Of a stretch of DNA of 28,442 nucleotides, positions 1 to 8,573 are shown one piece after another. How positions within the stretch are numbered: position 1 is the first letter of the stretch; the number at the start of each line of letters is the position of its first letter. The stretch lies in the NCBI RefSeq assembly GCF_030382115.1, contig NZ_JAUDRJ010000003.1, positions 242,916 through 271,357 on the forward strand, given 5' to 3'. The translations under genes and the position numbers were made by a program. The notes below the pieces were generated by a model, which saw only the letters and a program-made list of their open reading frames with translations, was not told the origin of the DNA and did no database searches. Source of the DNA: Nostoc sp. GT001 (lineage in GTDB: Bacteria; Cyanobacteriota; Cyanobacteriia; Cyanobacteriales; Nostocaceae).

Positions 1-23
1 TCCCCATTCCCCATTCCCCATTC
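1..23. repeat. Tandem heptad repeat (TCCCCAT)
   Basis: Three consecutive copies of TCCCCAT open the window, just downstream of the murB stop codon. Short tandem heptads of this kind fill spacers in Nostoc/Anabaena genomes. The array probably continues beyond the window edge. Confidence 0.8.
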
Positions 24-24
24 T

Positions 25-1026
25 TTATCCACAAGCACCTTGAAACTCTCCGAGCATTTTGACTTCTGGCTCTAAATTAATAGACCAACGTTCTTGTACT
101 TGATGTTGGATGTGGCGAATGAGACAGAAGATATCACTAGCTTTTGCTCCACCACGATTAACGATAAAATTAGCATGTAGTAGTGCTACTTGTGCTCCAC
201 CAATTTGGTAGCCTTTCAGACCAGTTTGTTCAATTAACCAGCCAGCACTGTAAGGTTTGGGATTGCGAAATACACTGCCACAACTGGGGAAGTTGTATGG
301 TTGAGTGCTTAACCGATGCTTTTTGTGTTCTTTGGTAATTGCCACAACTTTTGCTGGGTCTGCACCTGGCGCGAGTTGTAAGGTAGCTTGGGTGACTATG
401 CGATCGCCACCTTGCAATAATGAAGTCCGGTAGCTATAACCTAACTGTTCCGGGGTAAGAGTTTCCAGCGTACCATCGGGTGAAAGTACCTCAGCACTAA
501 CTAACATATCTGCGATACAGCTATTATGTGCCCCTGCGTTCATCACCACGGCACCTCCTGCTGTTCCGGGGATACCAACAGCCCACTCCAATCCTTGCCA
601 CCCTAATTCTGCTGCCGCCCATGCCAAGCTGGGAATTGATTCTCCGGCAGCAACGGTTAATTGACCGGTTTGGGGGTCAAAGTGGTTAAAGCGGAGATGA
701 CGAGTAGCAATAACTAAGCCTGATATACCACCATCGCTTACCAGCAAGTTAGAACCTGCTCCCAGTGTTGTCACCTTTAAATTACGTTCTTTTGCGTACT
801 TAAGACTTGCTTGCAGTGCTTCTAAGTTTCGTGGGGCAACGTATAAATCAGCTGCTCCCCCAACTCTATAGGAAGTAAACGCTGACAAAGAAGCCTGGGA
901 CTTGATTGCACAATCAGTACTGGGTAAGTAAATTACTTCACTCTCCACTGAATTAGCTCTTTGTTGTTTCTTTGTATTCAAAGCAGAAACTGTGCAGACT
1001 TTTCCAGCTGCCTGGGAAATGGTCAT
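25..1026 (-). CDS. murB: UDP-N-acetylenolpyruvoylglucosamine reductase MurB
   Basis: MurB reduces UDP-GlcNAc-enolpyruvate to UDP-MurNAc with NADPH and FAD, in the cytoplasm, in the second committed step of peptidoglycan synthesis. The 333-residue protein has the FAD-binding motif [10 protein letters not shown] (89-98), [17 protein letters not shown] (151-167) and the C-terminal GSVFRNP (250-256). Likely catalytic residues are R200 (GYSYR), S251 and E319 (LEPEV), matching the E. coli Arg/Ser/Glu set. About 40 poorly conserved residues precede the FAD domain; a longer N-terminus is usual for cyanobacterial MurB as I recall it, so the ATG at 1026 was kept. It follows murC on the same strand after a 123-bp spacer containing an inverted repeat, so the two are probably co-transcribed. 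Confidence 0.96.
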   Translation of the reverse strand: MTISQAAGKVCTVSALNTKKQQRANSVESEVIYLPSTDCAIKSQASLSAFTSYRVGGAADLYVAPRNLEALQASLKYAKERNLKVTTLGAGSNLLVSDGGISGLVIATRHLRFNHFDPQTGQLTVAAGESIPSLAWAAAELGWQGLEWAVGIPGTAGGAVVMNAGAHNSCIADMLVSAEVLSPDGTLETLTPEQLGYSYRTSLLQGGDRIVTQATLQLAPGADPAKVVAITKEHKKHRLSTQPYNFPSCGSVFRNPKPYSAGWLIEQTGLKGYQIGGAQVALLHANFIVNRGGAKASDIFCLIRHIQHQVQERWSINLEPEVKMLGEFQGACG

Positions 1027-1059
1027 CTTTACTTTTTTTGGTAAAATTTTTACATTAAT

Positions 1060-1079
1060 TTACCGTAAAGATACGGTAA
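1060..1079. promoter_or_regulatory. Inverted repeat TTACCGTA-N4-TACGGTAA before murB
   Basis: A perfect 8-bp inverted repeat with a 4-base loop lies in the murC-murB spacer, about 34 bp upstream of the murB start. A single TTACCGTAA half-site also occurs about 70 bp upstream of murC (near 2686-2694). It could be an operator or a weak intercistronic hairpin; no function is known to me. Confidence 0.4.
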
Positions 1080-1149
1080 TCGAATTCACAGATGAAACCG
1101 TTGCTAGAGGGGCGCTTTGCTCGGAAATAAAACTTCGCAAAGTCTCCAC

Positions 1150-2613
1150 TTAGGATGTGGCTTTAGCTAGCTCACAAAGTGTCGTAATTATTTCAGGAAT
1201 CACCTGGTTCAAATTTCCAGCCCCTAAAAACAGTGCCAAGTCTCCTGGGCGTAGTGTTTCTAGCAAGTACTCACACACTGCGGGTAAAGTTGGTTGATAA
1301 ACGACAGGAGAATGCTGTTTAGCAATTTCCGCCGTTAGACGTTCACCACTAATTTGCCCTAAATTAGGTTCGCCTGCACTGTAAATATCAGTCAGCACCA
1401 CCAAATCAGCATGGGTAAAAGACTCGGCAAATTCTTCTAAAAAGGTCAGTGTCCGGCTATAGCGATGAGGTTGGAAGATGGCAACCACTCTTTGCCCTGG
1501 TCTTGCCTGTAAACGTGCTGCGGCGAGAGTAACGCGAATCTCGCTCGGGTGATGAGCATAGTCATCAATGAAGGTAATGCCATTGACTTCACCTCGGAAC
1601 TCAAAGCGTCGTCTTGCTCCTTCAAAGGTGGCGATACCTTTGGCAATTGCTCCAAATTCTAAGCCCAAAGCGCGACCAACAGCCACTGCCGCTAAAGCAT
1701 TGCTGAGATTATGCCGACTGAGCAAGCGCAACGTCAACACGCCCAAAGCTTTGCCTCTTTCCCAAACCAAAGCTGTGGTACCATCAGCACGATAATCAAT
1801 ATTGGTGACGGTGTAATCAGCGTCGGTATCTGAGTGTAAGCTGTAGCTGATTGTGGGTTGTAAGCGATCGCGCACTGTAGCACAGTCAATGCTACCTATC
1901 AACGTTTTACAACCCTTGGCAAATGTCTGGAAGGTGTCAATGACTTCTTCTAATGTATCGTAATGGTCAGGATGATCGAGTTCAATATTGGTAATGATGC
2001 CAATTTCGGGAGCGTGTTTTACCAGAGAACCATCTGATTCATCTGCTTCGGCCACCAAATATTGGCTTTGTCCCAATCGAGCATTACCGGACCAAGCATT
2101 GACTTCGCCACCGACTAAAATCGTTGGGTCTAGGCCTGCTTCTAGAAGCATATAGCCAATCATACTACTGGTTGTAGTTTTGCCGTGCGTTCCTGCTACT
2201 GCAATACTGTAATAATCGGCAATTAAAGCTGCTAGGACATCTGAACGATGTAAAACTGGACAACCTAATTCCAGAACTGCTTTGTATTCTAAATTATTAG
2301 TGTTTATTGCTGTTGAACAAATGACTTGAGGCAGTTTTGACTTAGTATCAGTAGGTAATTCTTCCGGTGAATTTAATACTACTGAATCAGCCAATACCTG
2401 AGGCTGAAAGAATTCGAGATTGCTTGCCTCTTGTTTGCCGAAAATATGAGCACCGATAGATTCCAACTTGTGCGTAATGTGGTTAGGACGAAGATCCGAA
2501 CCTGACACTGGAAATTGACGCTTTGCAAGAACGTATGCCAGAGCAGACATACCTATGCCACCGATGCCAATGAAATGAAATGGTCTACCACTAAAATCTA
2601 CAAAATTAGTCAT
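1150..2613 (-). CDS. murC: UDP-N-acetylmuramate--L-alanine ligase MurC
   Basis: MurC adds the first amino acid, L-alanine, to UDP-MurNAc using ATP, in the cytoplasm. The 487-residue product has the typical three-domain Mur ligase layout. The N-terminal UDP-binding Rossmann loop is GIGGIGMSALA (16-26). The ATP-binding P-loop is GTHGKTTT (141-148). The central domain contains EADESDGS and NIELDHPDHYD, and the C-terminal domain DDYAHHPSEI. The ATG at 2613 has a clear AGGAG ribosome binding site 7-8 bases upstream. It is the first gene of a probable murC-murB unit; this adjacency is conserved in Nostocales as I remember it. No anomaly is seen. Confidence 0.97.
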   Translation of the reverse strand: MTNFVDFSGRPFHFIGIGGIGMSALAYVLAKRQFPVSGSDLRPNHITHKLESIGAHIFGKQEASNLEFFQPQVLADSVVLNSPEELPTDTKSKLPQVICSTAINTNNLEYKAVLELGCPVLHRSDVLAALIADYYSIAVAGTHGKTTTSSMIGYMLLEAGLDPTILVGGEVNAWSGNARLGQSQYLVAEADESDGSLVKHAPEIGIITNIELDHPDHYDTLEEVIDTFQTFAKGCKTLIGSIDCATVRDRLQPTISYSLHSDTDADYTVTNIDYRADGTTALVWERGKALGVLTLRLLSRHNLSNALAAVAVGRALGLEFGAIAKGIATFEGARRRFEFRGEVNGITFIDDYAHHPSEIRVTLAAARLQARPGQRVVAIFQPHRYSRTLTFLEEFAESFTHADLVVLTDIYSAGEPNLGQISGERLTAEIAKQHSPVVYQPTLPAVCEYLLETLRPGDLALFLGAGNLNQVIPEIITTLCELAKATS

Positions 2614-2693
2614 TTATTGCTCCTCTTACACCACACCACACCATAATCACAAATGACACGCGTATCATAACAGGAATTTGATTTTTACCGTAA

Positions 2694-2906
2694 CTACTCC
2701 TGTATCATGTTCATGTTTGATGCCCAAATGATGTTTCTGCTCTGGTTTTCCTGGTTGAGAATGATTTTACCTTGGTTGGAGGTTTTTGCGATTTCTGAAC
2801 TGTTGTTAAGATTATTCTGAAAATTTTGGCCGCATCGGGAAAGAAATTCTTGTAATGTCAAATACATATTTTTGGCTACCTTACTGGAATTGGCTACATA
2901 ATACAT
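2694..2906 (-). CDS. Small hypothetical ORF upstream of murC
   Basis: This 70-codon frame lies between murC and nadD on the murC strand. Its product is hydrophilic and Asn/Ser/Gln-rich, with no signal peptide, membrane segment or motif I recognise. No convincing ribosome binding site precedes the ATG, and the ATG lies inside one copy of an imperfect direct repeat. It may simply be an open stretch of the murC leader. Apart from it and the direct repeats I see nothing else in the 403-bp murC-nadD spacer. Confidence 0.22.
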   Translation of the reverse strand: MYYVANSSKVAKNMYLTLQEFLSRCGQNFQNNLNNSSEIAKTSNQGKIILNQENQSRNIIWASNMNMIQE

Positions 2907-2997
2907 TGTTTAGTGAAACTAATTTGAAATTGCATCAAGTTTAGGCGTGAATTGAGTACAATAGTACATTGGTAATGAAACTATTTTTCAATTGCAT
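2902..2997. repeat. Imperfect direct repeat pair in the murC-nadD spacer
   Basis: Two copies of about 33 bp occur at 2902-2935 and 2965-2997, sharing the skeleton TACATTG...TGAAACTA...ATTGCAT. The second ends 19 bp before the nadD ATG. They lie in the divergent promoter region of murC and nadD and could be duplicated promoter or operator DNA. They are plainly visible; the role is unknown. Confidence 0.55.
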
Positions 2998-3016
2998 ATA
3001 ACCCAGGCTGATCTGG

Positions 3017-3643
3017 ATGCAGCAACTAGCAATTTTTGGTGGCACATTTGATCCAATTCATTGGGGACACCTGCTCGTAGCCGAGACAGCTTTGCATCAA
3101 GTCTCCCTTGAAAAGGTAATTTGGGTACCAACCCTAAATCCTCCTCACAAAGAAGCAGCTTTGTTTGAGCATCGTCTGCAAATGCTGCAATTAGCAATAA
3201 AAGATAACCCAGCATTTACTGTCTCACTAGTGGAGACTAATCGGTCTGGGACTTCTTATGCCATTAACACCCTGATTGACTTATCTGCTTGTTACCCAAA
3301 TACTCACTGGTACTGGATTGTGGGCTTGGATACTTTCCAAACCTTACCCGGTTGGTACCGGGGACACGAATTAGCACAAATGTGTGATTGGTTAATCGCA
3401 CCCCGACAGCTAGGTGGTGAGACTATAACTCAAAGCAAATTAATCTGCAAGCAAGTCGAGCAACAACTCAAGGAGGAGTCTGTGATCGTTCACTGGCAAC
3501 TCTTGAATATACCTTTAGTAGGAGTTTCGTCAAGTCTAATTCGCAAATTTTGCCGCAAAGACCAGTCAATTCGTTATTTAGTCCCGGAATCGGTCAGATC
3601 ATATATCACTAACAACAATCTCTACTCTTACAAATCTGAATAA
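3017..3643 (+). CDS. nadD: Nicotinate-nucleotide adenylyltransferase NadD
   Basis: NadD transfers AMP from ATP to nicotinate mononucleotide to form deamido-NAD, in NAD biosynthesis. The 208-residue protein carries the nucleotidyltransferase signature GGTFDPIHWGH (8-18) with the two active-site histidines, and the C-terminal SSSLIR (171-176), equivalent to the ISSTxIR motif. Length and order fit a single-domain NadD rather than a fused Nudix protein. The ATG at 3017 places the first beta strand (QQLAIFGG) at the expected N-terminus; the ribosome binding site is weak. It is divergent from murC and 115 bp upstream of gap2. A specialised paralogue with related substrate preference cannot be excluded from sequence alone. 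Confidence 0.88.
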   Translation: MQQLAIFGGTFDPIHWGHLLVAETALHQVSLEKVIWVPTLNPPHKEAALFEHRLQMLQLAIKDNPAFTVSLVETNRSGTSYAINTLIDLSACYPNTHWYWIVGLDTFQTLPGWYRGHELAQMCDWLIAPRQLGGETITQSKLICKQVEQQLKEESVIVHWQLLNIPLVGVSSSLIRKFCRKDQSIRYLVPESVRSYITNNNLYSYKSE

Positions 3644-3758
3644 ATTATGTGTTTTTTTATTGATCTAACACTTTATGGTTAAAAGTGCCCCCCCCTTTGC
3701 GATATGATTGGGGTCAACGATATCAACATATAAGCATAAATACAGAGGGCAAGACACT

Positions 3759-4772
3759 GTGATTAGAGTTGCAATCAACGGTTTCGGGCGGATTGGACGT
3801 AACTTTGCGCGTTGCTGGGTGGGTAGAGAGAATAGTCGGATCGATCTTGTCGCTATTAATGACACTTCAGACCCTAGAACCAATGCTCACCTGCTAAAGT
3901 ATGACTCAATGCTAGGCAAGATCAAAGGTGCTGAGATTAGTGCTGACGATAACTCTATCATCGTCAACGGTAAGACCATCAAGTGCGTATCCGATCGCAA
4001 TCCCGAAAACTTGCCCTGGAAAGATTGGGGAATTGACCTAATTATCGAAGCAACCGGGGTATTTACTAGCAAAGAAGGAGCGCTCAAGCACGTAAATGCT
4101 GGAGCCAAGAAAGTCCTGATTACCGCTCCTGGTAAAAACGAGGATGGTACTTTTGTGGTTGGTGTGAATCATCATGACTATGACCACAACAAACACAACA
4201 TTATCAGTAACGCTAGCTGTACTACCAACTGCTTGGCACCAATCGCCAAGGTGTTGAACGATAAGTTCGGCATCATCAAAGGTACGATGACCACCACCCA
4301 CAGCTATACAGGCGATCAGCGCTTGCTAGACGCTTCTCACCGGGATTTGCGACGGGCGAGGGCCGCAGCGATAAACATTGTACCCACCTCTACTGGTGCA
4401 GCAAAAGCAGTGGCGCTGGTTATCCCAGACCTGAAAGGCAAGCTAAATGGTGTTGCCTTGCGCGTACCAACCCCGAACGTCTCAATGGTAGATTTCGTAG
4501 TTCAGGTTGAGAAGCGTACTATTACTGAAGAAGTTAACCAAGCTCTCAAAGATGCTGCCGAAGGCCCACTTAAAGGGATTTTGGACTACAGCGAACTAGA
4601 ACTAGTATCTTCCGATTATCAAGGTAGTGATGCTTCTTCGATTGTCGATTCTAGCTTGACTTTGGTTATGGGCAATGACTTAGTAAAAGTTATGGCGTGG
4701 TATGACAATGAGTGGGGTTACAGCCAACGAGTCTTGGATTTGGCAGAGTTGGTAGCCGAGAAGTGGGTTTAA
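3759..4772 (+). CDS. gap2: NAD(P)-dependent glyceraldehyde-3-phosphate dehydrogenase Gap2
   Basis: Gap2 is the photosynthetic GAPDH that reduces 1,3-bisphosphoglycerate in the Calvin cycle, usually with NADPH, and it is the partner of CP12/PRK. The frame is open from an ATG at 3708, but a GTG at 3759 preceded by GAGGG fits better: the product then begins with the family N-terminus (M)[15 protein letters not shown] and is 337 residues, the normal Gap2 length. The nucleotide-binding glycine loop is NGFGRIG (7-13), the catalytic cysteine is C154 in NASCTTN, and the general-base histidine is in [10 protein letters not shown]. It ends at EKWV, with no GapB-type regulatory extension. Convergent with thiL, from which it is separated by heptad repeats. 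Confidence 0.95.
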   Translation: MIRVAINGFGRIGRNFARCWVGRENSRIDLVAINDTSDPRTNAHLLKYDSMLGKIKGAEISADDNSIIVNGKTIKCVSDRNPENLPWKDWGIDLIIEATGVFTSKEGALKHVNAGAKKVLITAPGKNEDGTFVVGVNHHDYDHNKHNIISNASCTTNCLAPIAKVLNDKFGIIKGTMTTTHSYTGDQRLLDASHRDLRRARAAAINIVPTSTGAAKAVALVIPDLKGKLNGVALRVPTPNVSMVDFVVQVEKRTITEEVNQALKDAAEGPLKGILDYSELELVSSDYQGSDASSIVDSSLTLVMGNDLVKVMAWYDNEWGYSQRVLDLAELVAEKWV

Positions 4773-4775
4773 TTA

Positions 4776-4860
4776 AACAGTGAGGAGTCAGGAGTGAGGA
4801 ATAAGGAGGGAAGAGTTAACAGTGACGAATTAAAACTTCTAACTCATAACTCTTAACTAT
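4776..4860. repeat. Degenerate heptad repeats forming an inverted repeat
   Basis: Variants of GAGTTAG/AGGAGT on the left and TAACTC/TAACTCT on the right face each other between the convergent gap2 and thiL genes. AGAGTTA can pair with TAACTCT. The arrangement could act as a bidirectional terminator, but no clean T-run is seen. The right arm runs into the last codons of thiL. Confidence 0.55.
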
Positions 4861-5896
4861 TGAAGTGTTGAAATCCCTGGCTAAGATTCAGAACTTGGTC
4901 AGGGAATTTTTTTTGCTCGTCGTGCAATATTACTGTCGATCCGGCTGTAATTCTGCCTGCGATCGCAGCACCTTGACCAAGATGTTGCACTAAGGCTGAT
5001 GCTAATTCTTGTGGTAAACACAGTACTAATTCAAAGTCTTCGCCACCATATAGAGCATATTCTAGCGCTTGCTCTTGTGTCAGCCAATTGTCAAAAGCTG
5101 CTGGCATGGACATTTGTCTGCGTTCTAGGACAGCGCCAACCCCACTGGCGCGGCAAATTTGGATAATTGCATCTGCCAAACCATCGCTGCTATCCATACC
5201 AGCAATGAAGAGTTGGGAGTTAGGAGTTAAAATTTTCCAGAGGATTGGTAAGACATCTAATCGTGGCTGTGGGCGTTGATGTGCGCGGATTAGAGCCGTG
5301 CGTTCTGCATCTTTGAGGTTTTGTCCTAATTCGGGATGTAAGAGGAGTTCTAAGCCAGCGTGGGAGGCTCCATGAACGCCTGTAACGACGATCGCATCAC
5401 CCACAATAGCAGCAGAACGGCGAATAATTTGACTAGGGTTAACTTGACCAAAAGCGGTAATTGACAGAGTAGTAACAGGTGATCGCACCACATCACCCCC
5501 AACAATTGGGGTATTGTATTTTTGCAGGCATTCTGTCATTCCCTGGTACAAACGTTCTATCCAACTAACTCTAAGTTCACCAGGGAGTCCCAACCCGACA
5601 GTGATTCCCAATGGAGAAGCGCCCATTGCTGCTAAATCTGATAAATTGGCAGCAGCAGCTCGCCAACCTGCATCTTCTGGGGAAGTGGTGAGGTTACTAA
5701 AATGCACACCATCAACCAGCACATCTGTAGTCACTACCAAAGATTGCCCTGGTGCAGTCTCAAGTACTGCTGCATCATCGCCGATAATTTCTGAAGGACA
5801 GAAGCGCTGTAATCTTTCTAAAATTCCTTGTTCACCAATGTCTTTTACTTGTTGAGAAGATAACTCACTGTTCACAATCGGTTTTTCGTGTTGCAA
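4853..5896 (-). CDS. thiL: Thiamine-monophosphate kinase ThiL
   Basis: ThiL phosphorylates thiamine monophosphate to the active cofactor thiamine diphosphate with ATP. The 347-residue protein has the Mg/ATP-binding motif IGDDAAV (38-44), TTDVLVDGVHF (56-66), VGGDVVRSP (132-140), the C-terminal-domain GMDSSDGL (233-240) and YGGEDFELVL (283-292), so all usual catalytic motifs are present. A short stretch LTPNSQL (223-229) just before the GMDSSDG motif is encoded by sequence resembling the heptad repeats found in the spacers of this window. The last few codons run into another heptad-rich region. It is divergent from the Uma2 gene at 5965. Confidence 0.95.
   Translation of the reverse strand: MQHEKPIVNSELSSQQVKDIGEQGILERLQRFCPSEIIGDDAAVLETAPGQSLVVTTDVLVDGVHFSNLTTSPEDAGWRAAAANLSDLAAMGASPLGITVGLGLPGELRVSWIERLYQGMTECLQKYNTPIVGGDVVRSPVTTLSITAFGQVNPSQIIRRSAAIVGDAIVVTGVHGASHAGLELLLHPELGQNLKDAERTALIRAHQRPQPRLDVLPILWKILTPNSQLFIAGMDSSDGLADAIIQICRASGVGAVLERRQMSMPAAFDNWLTQEQALEYALYGGEDFELVLCLPQELASALVQHLGQGAAIAGRITAGSTVILHDEQKKFPDQVLNLSQGFQHFNS
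5209..5231. repeat. Heptad-like repeat inside thiL
   Basis: On the plus strand the sequence reads GAGTTGGGAGTTAGGAGTTA, the same word family as the noncoding repeats at 4776, 9548 and 24790. Here it is read in frame as LTPNSQL of ThiL. This looks like insertion or expansion of a spacer repeat inside a gene. Confidence 0.6.
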
Positions 5897-5964
5897 AATT
5901 ACGAAGAAAACTGATGATTTGTTTTACTGTTTAAAATAAGGGTATCGTCTAGGAGCCAGTTGGG

Positions 5965-6552
5965 ATGGTAACAACACCAGTAACCAGCATCACATTTGAG
6001 GAGTACTTAACCTATGATGATGGTAACGGTTCCCATTATGAACTGGTGGATGGAAAGCTAGAGCTAAGGAACCCACCAACTATTGAACATTTTCTGATTG
6101 CCAGTTTTTTGGATACTGCCTTGGAAGCAGAAATCAAACGTTGTAACTTTACTTGGCTGTGTTTTCGGGAAAGTGGGGTGAGAACGGGTAGAAATAAATC
6201 TAGGTTGACTGATTTGTGTGTAGTGACACTGGAGCAAGCTAGAGAATTGTTGAATGCTTCAGCAGTATTTGAGTCACCACCGTTACTAATTGTCGAAGTG
6301 GTCAGTCCTGAGTCGGTGAAACGGGACTATCGTTATAAACGCTCAGAATATGCGGTCTTAGAGGTTCCTGAATATTGGATTGTAGACCCACTAAAAGCAA
6401 AAATTTCGGTGTTACTACTGGAAGATGGATTTTACGAAGAAACAGTTTTTACAGCCACTGAGCAAATTGTATCACAGACTTTTCCAGAATTAGCTATTGC
6501 AGTTGATCGGGTGTTCACCGCCGGAAATCTGAATCAGGGGAGACGCGATTAA
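5965..6552 (+). CDS. Uma2-family (DUF820) putative restriction-endonuclease-fold protein
   Basis: Uma2 proteins are abundant in cyanobacteria and have a PD-(D/E)XK nuclease fold; their biological role is unsettled. The 195-residue product starts with the family features FEEYL and YELVDGKLEL (25-34), has the putative metal-binding D83 (RLTDLCVV) and E111 (LLIVEVVSPES), and the following DYRYKRSEYA helix. A TAGGAG sequence about 10 bases upstream supports the ATG. The last codons (QGRRD-stop) run into a perfect palindrome of the dispersed AGACGCGATT type, which provides the stop codon, so the C-terminus may have been altered by repeat insertion. The gene stands alone between divergent thiL and a convergent cyclophilin gene. 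Confidence 0.85.
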   Translation: MVTTPVTSITFEEYLTYDDGNGSHYELVDGKLELRNPPTIEHFLIASFLDTALEAEIKRCNFTWLCFRESGVRTGRNKSRLTDLCVVTLEQARELLNASAVFESPPLLIVEVVSPESVKRDYRYKRSEYAVLEVPEYWIVDPLKAKISVLLLEDGFYEETVFTATEQIVSQTFPELAIAVDRVFTAGNLNQGRRD

Positions 6553-6560
6553 TCGCGTCT
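6541..6560. repeat. Perfect 20-bp dispersed palindrome
   Basis: AGACGCGATTAATCGCGTCT is a perfect palindrome followed by GTAC. It overlaps the end of the Uma2 gene, whose TAA stop lies at its centre. A related copy is at 13763-13785. Palindromes of this type are common in cyanobacterial genomes and could also act as a terminator between the convergent genes here. Confidence 0.75.
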
Positions 6561-6597
6561 GTACAAGAATTATTCTTCTCCTGTCCCCTGTGTCTTC

Positions 6598-7704
6598 TTA
6601 TGCAGCTTGCGGTTCAACCAGATTTTCTATTCCCTGAACCACTTTTGCTGATTCGATTTTGTCACCAGCTTTCAGTTTATCCAAAACTTCTCTGCCTTCG
6701 GTAAGATAGCCGAAAACGGCATAACGACCATCCAAGAGGTTGCGTCCGGCGGGAGTGAGTTCTGGTTCAAAGAGAAAGAAGAAGAATTGCGAAGATCCAC
6801 CATTTACTTCACTTTCAGGACGAGCCATCACTACTGCACCAAAGGCAGAAAAAGGTAGAACTGGCATATCAACGTAACGACCAGCTTCTTCTAGAGTAAT
6901 GCCATAAGTAGGTGCTTTATCTCCTTGAACTAAGACTTCTAAGGGAATAGCACGATATTTGCCCGTTGTTGGATCAATGAAACCCACATCTTTCCCAGCA
7001 GGATCTCCAGTTTGGAGAAAGTAAGATTCTTCAGAACGGGTAAATTCTAAGCCATTATAAAAACCCCTCTGTACCAAATCTACAAAATTACCAGCAGTTA
7101 CAGGAGCGCTGTAACCGTCTACTACAAGGGCCAAATCGCCTTTGTTGGTTTTAATTTCTACAGTGGCACGACCTTTAAGTTGTGGCAGGTTGCTGTACTC
7201 AGCAGGTACTTCAAAGGGGAATTGTTTCACCATTGACTCTTCTAGCTGAGTCACAAGATTCAGAAGTTTGCCTCTTTCTTGCAGAATTTGTTCTTTATCT
7301 TTGCTGTTCGCCAATTCCTGTAATTTACCCACCCCAGATTTCAACTCGGTAATCCAAGCTTCGGCTTGGGGTTGGCGTTCTGCGGGAACGCTTGTTAAGA
7401 TTTGGGAAGGTTTATCGAGAATGCGGGATGCTTGGCTAATGTCTTTGGAAATAGCACCCCAACGTCGATTCGCCCGCAGTTGGGCAGAGATGTCCTCTAA
7501 ACTGCCTTGTAGTTGCCGCACAGGTTTGTTATCTATCGGGAGTGCATACCGCAACAAAGCCTTTCCGTCGGTAATTGCATTGCCGGCTGGCAGTGCGGCG
7601 CTACTGGAGGGAGTCCACCCGACTGTAGTTATGCCTAAAAATATTGTTACCAGCAGTATTGCCATTAGGCTGTTCTTCAGCCAGGATTTTAATAAGTTAA
7701 GCAT
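6598..7704 (-). CDS. TLP40/CYP38-like cyclophilin peptidyl-prolyl isomerase, exported
   Basis: The protein combines an N-terminal hydrophobic signal segment (about 11-30) ending in small residues near SSSAALPA, a helical region (about 45-165), and a C-terminal cyclophilin-type domain from about residue 179 (ATVEIKTNKGDLAL, SAPVTAGNFVDLV, SSQFFFFL, LLDGRYAVFGYL). This order matches TLP40/CYP38, a thylakoid-lumen cyclophilin linked to photosystem II assembly in plants. Lumenal or periplasmic location is inferred from the signal. The longest frame begins with a TTG at 7716; the ATG at 7704 (368 residues) is preferred as the first strong start, though no clear ribosome binding site distinguishes them. 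Catalytic arginine and phenylalanine positions in this subfamily are divergent, so isomerase activity may be weak. Confidence 0.88.
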   Translation of the reverse strand: MLNLLKSWLKNSLMAILLVTIFLGITTVGWTPSSSAALPAGNAITDGKALLRYALPIDNKPVRQLQGSLEDISAQLRANRRWGAISKDISQASRILDKPSQILTSVPAERQPQAEAWITELKSGVGKLQELANSKDKEQILQERGKLLNLVTQLEESMVKQFPFEVPAEYSNLPQLKGRATVEIKTNKGDLALVVDGYSAPVTAGNFVDLVQRGFYNGLEFTRSEESYFLQTGDPAGKDVGFIDPTTGKYRAIPLEVLVQGDKAPTYGITLEEAGRYVDMPVLPFSAFGAVVMARPESEVNGGSSQFFFFLFEPELTPAGRNLLDGRYAVFGYLTEGREVLDKLKAGDKIESAKVVQGIENLVEPQAA

Positions 7705-7805
7705 GGGATAACTCAAATGCAGCAGTGAATTGTTGACTGGACGTAACCCATAAATAATCTTCCCACGTTAGGTGATGAGTGGAGCAGAGGTCTAGGGCAG
7801 AGTAA

Positions 7806-7853
7806 AAATGACTAATGACAATGACAACTAAACTAATGACAAATGCCCAATGA
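7806..7853. repeat. AATGACA-type heptad repeats upstream of efp
   Basis: Words of the form AATGAC(A/T) recur in the spacer between the divergent cyclophilin and efp genes. The same word family is found at 22030-22100. They lie about 55-100 bp before the efp start, so they may be part of its leader or promoter. Confidence 0.55.
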
Positions 7854-7907
7854 CGACCCTAGAAGGGTACAATAAATGCCGATTGTCTTCCAAAATTTGA
7901 AAGTTTC

Positions 7908-8465
7908 ATGATCTCCAGTAACGACTTTCGACCCGGTGTTTCAATTGTATTGGATGGGTCTGTATGGCGAGTGCTTGAATTCCTACACGTCAAGCCAGGT
8001 AAAGGTTCAGCCTTTGTACGCACTAAGCTAAAAAATGTCCAAAGTGGGAGCGTTATGGAAAAAACGTTCCGCGCAGGGGAAACAGTGCCGCAAGCTACTT
8101 TAGAAAAAAGCACGATGCAGCATACCTATAAAGAAGGCGATGAGTTTGTCTTTATGGATATGGAAACCTACGAAGAAGGCAGATTGACTCGTGAGCAAAT
8201 TGGCGATCGCGTCAAGTACCTGAAGGAAGGTATGGAAGCTGAAGTTATTAAATGGGGTGAGCAGGTTCTAGGAGTAGAGTTACCTAAGTCTGTAGTTCTG
8301 GAAATTGTCCAAACAGATCCAGGTTTAAAAGGTGACACTGCCACAGGTGGCTCAAAACCAGCAACTCTGGAAACTGGTGCAATTGTGATGGTTCCTTTGT
8401 TTATTTCTCAAGGAGAACGCATCAAAGTTGATACCCAGGAAGATAAATATATCAGCAGGGAATAA
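7908..8465 (+). CDS. efp: Translation elongation factor P
   Basis: EF-P binds the ribosome E/P site and relieves stalling at polyproline. The 185-residue product has the three beta-barrel (KOW/OB/OB) length of bacterial EF-P. The loop [10 protein letters not shown] places the tip lysine at K32, equivalent to the lysine that E. coli modifies with beta-lysine. [16 protein letters not shown] and the C-terminal [13 protein letters not shown] are also family features. Whether K32 is modified here is unknown: no modification gene is in the window. accB follows 108 bp downstream, and the efp-accB pairing is conserved in cyanobacteria, suggesting co-transcription. Confidence 0.97.
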   Translation: MISSNDFRPGVSIVLDGSVWRVLEFLHVKPGKGSAFVRTKLKNVQSGSVMEKTFRAGETVPQATLEKSTMQHTYKEGDEFVFMDMETYEEGRLTREQIGDRVKYLKEGMEAEVIKWGEQVLGVELPKSVVLEIVQTDPGLKGDTATGGSKPATLETGAIVMVPLFISQGERIKVDTQEDKYISRE

Positions 8466-8499
8466 CTTTCATCTCTACGGAAATGCAAGTCTCGATTTA

Positions 8500-8517
8500 A
8501 ATCCCTACATAGGGATT
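8500..8517 (+). promoter_or_regulatory. Inverted repeat in the efp-accB spacer
   Basis: AATCCCTA-CA-TAGGGATT is a perfect 8-bp inverted repeat between efp and accB. No T-run follows, so it is not a canonical terminator. It may be an attenuation or RNA-processing hairpin between the two genes. Confidence 0.4.
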
Positions 8518-8573
8518 AATTCCCTGCCACACTTAAAATGCTAATTTACGGATAGGTCGAGGTAATAAAAACT

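Noticed and set aside
2950..2975. GTACAATAGTAC as a possible NtcA site upstream of nadD
   Set aside because: The spacing between GTA and TAC is six, not eight, and no -10 box sits at the expected distance.
3708..3758. N-terminal 17-residue extension of Gap2 from the upstream ATG
   Set aside because: The GTG at 3759 has a good ribosome binding site and gives the conserved N-terminus and the normal 337-residue length; the extension has no family match.
7268..7711. 147-codon frame on the plus strand opposite the cyclophilin gene
   Set aside because: It lies wholly antisense to a well-supported gene, and its sequence has no recognisable motif.
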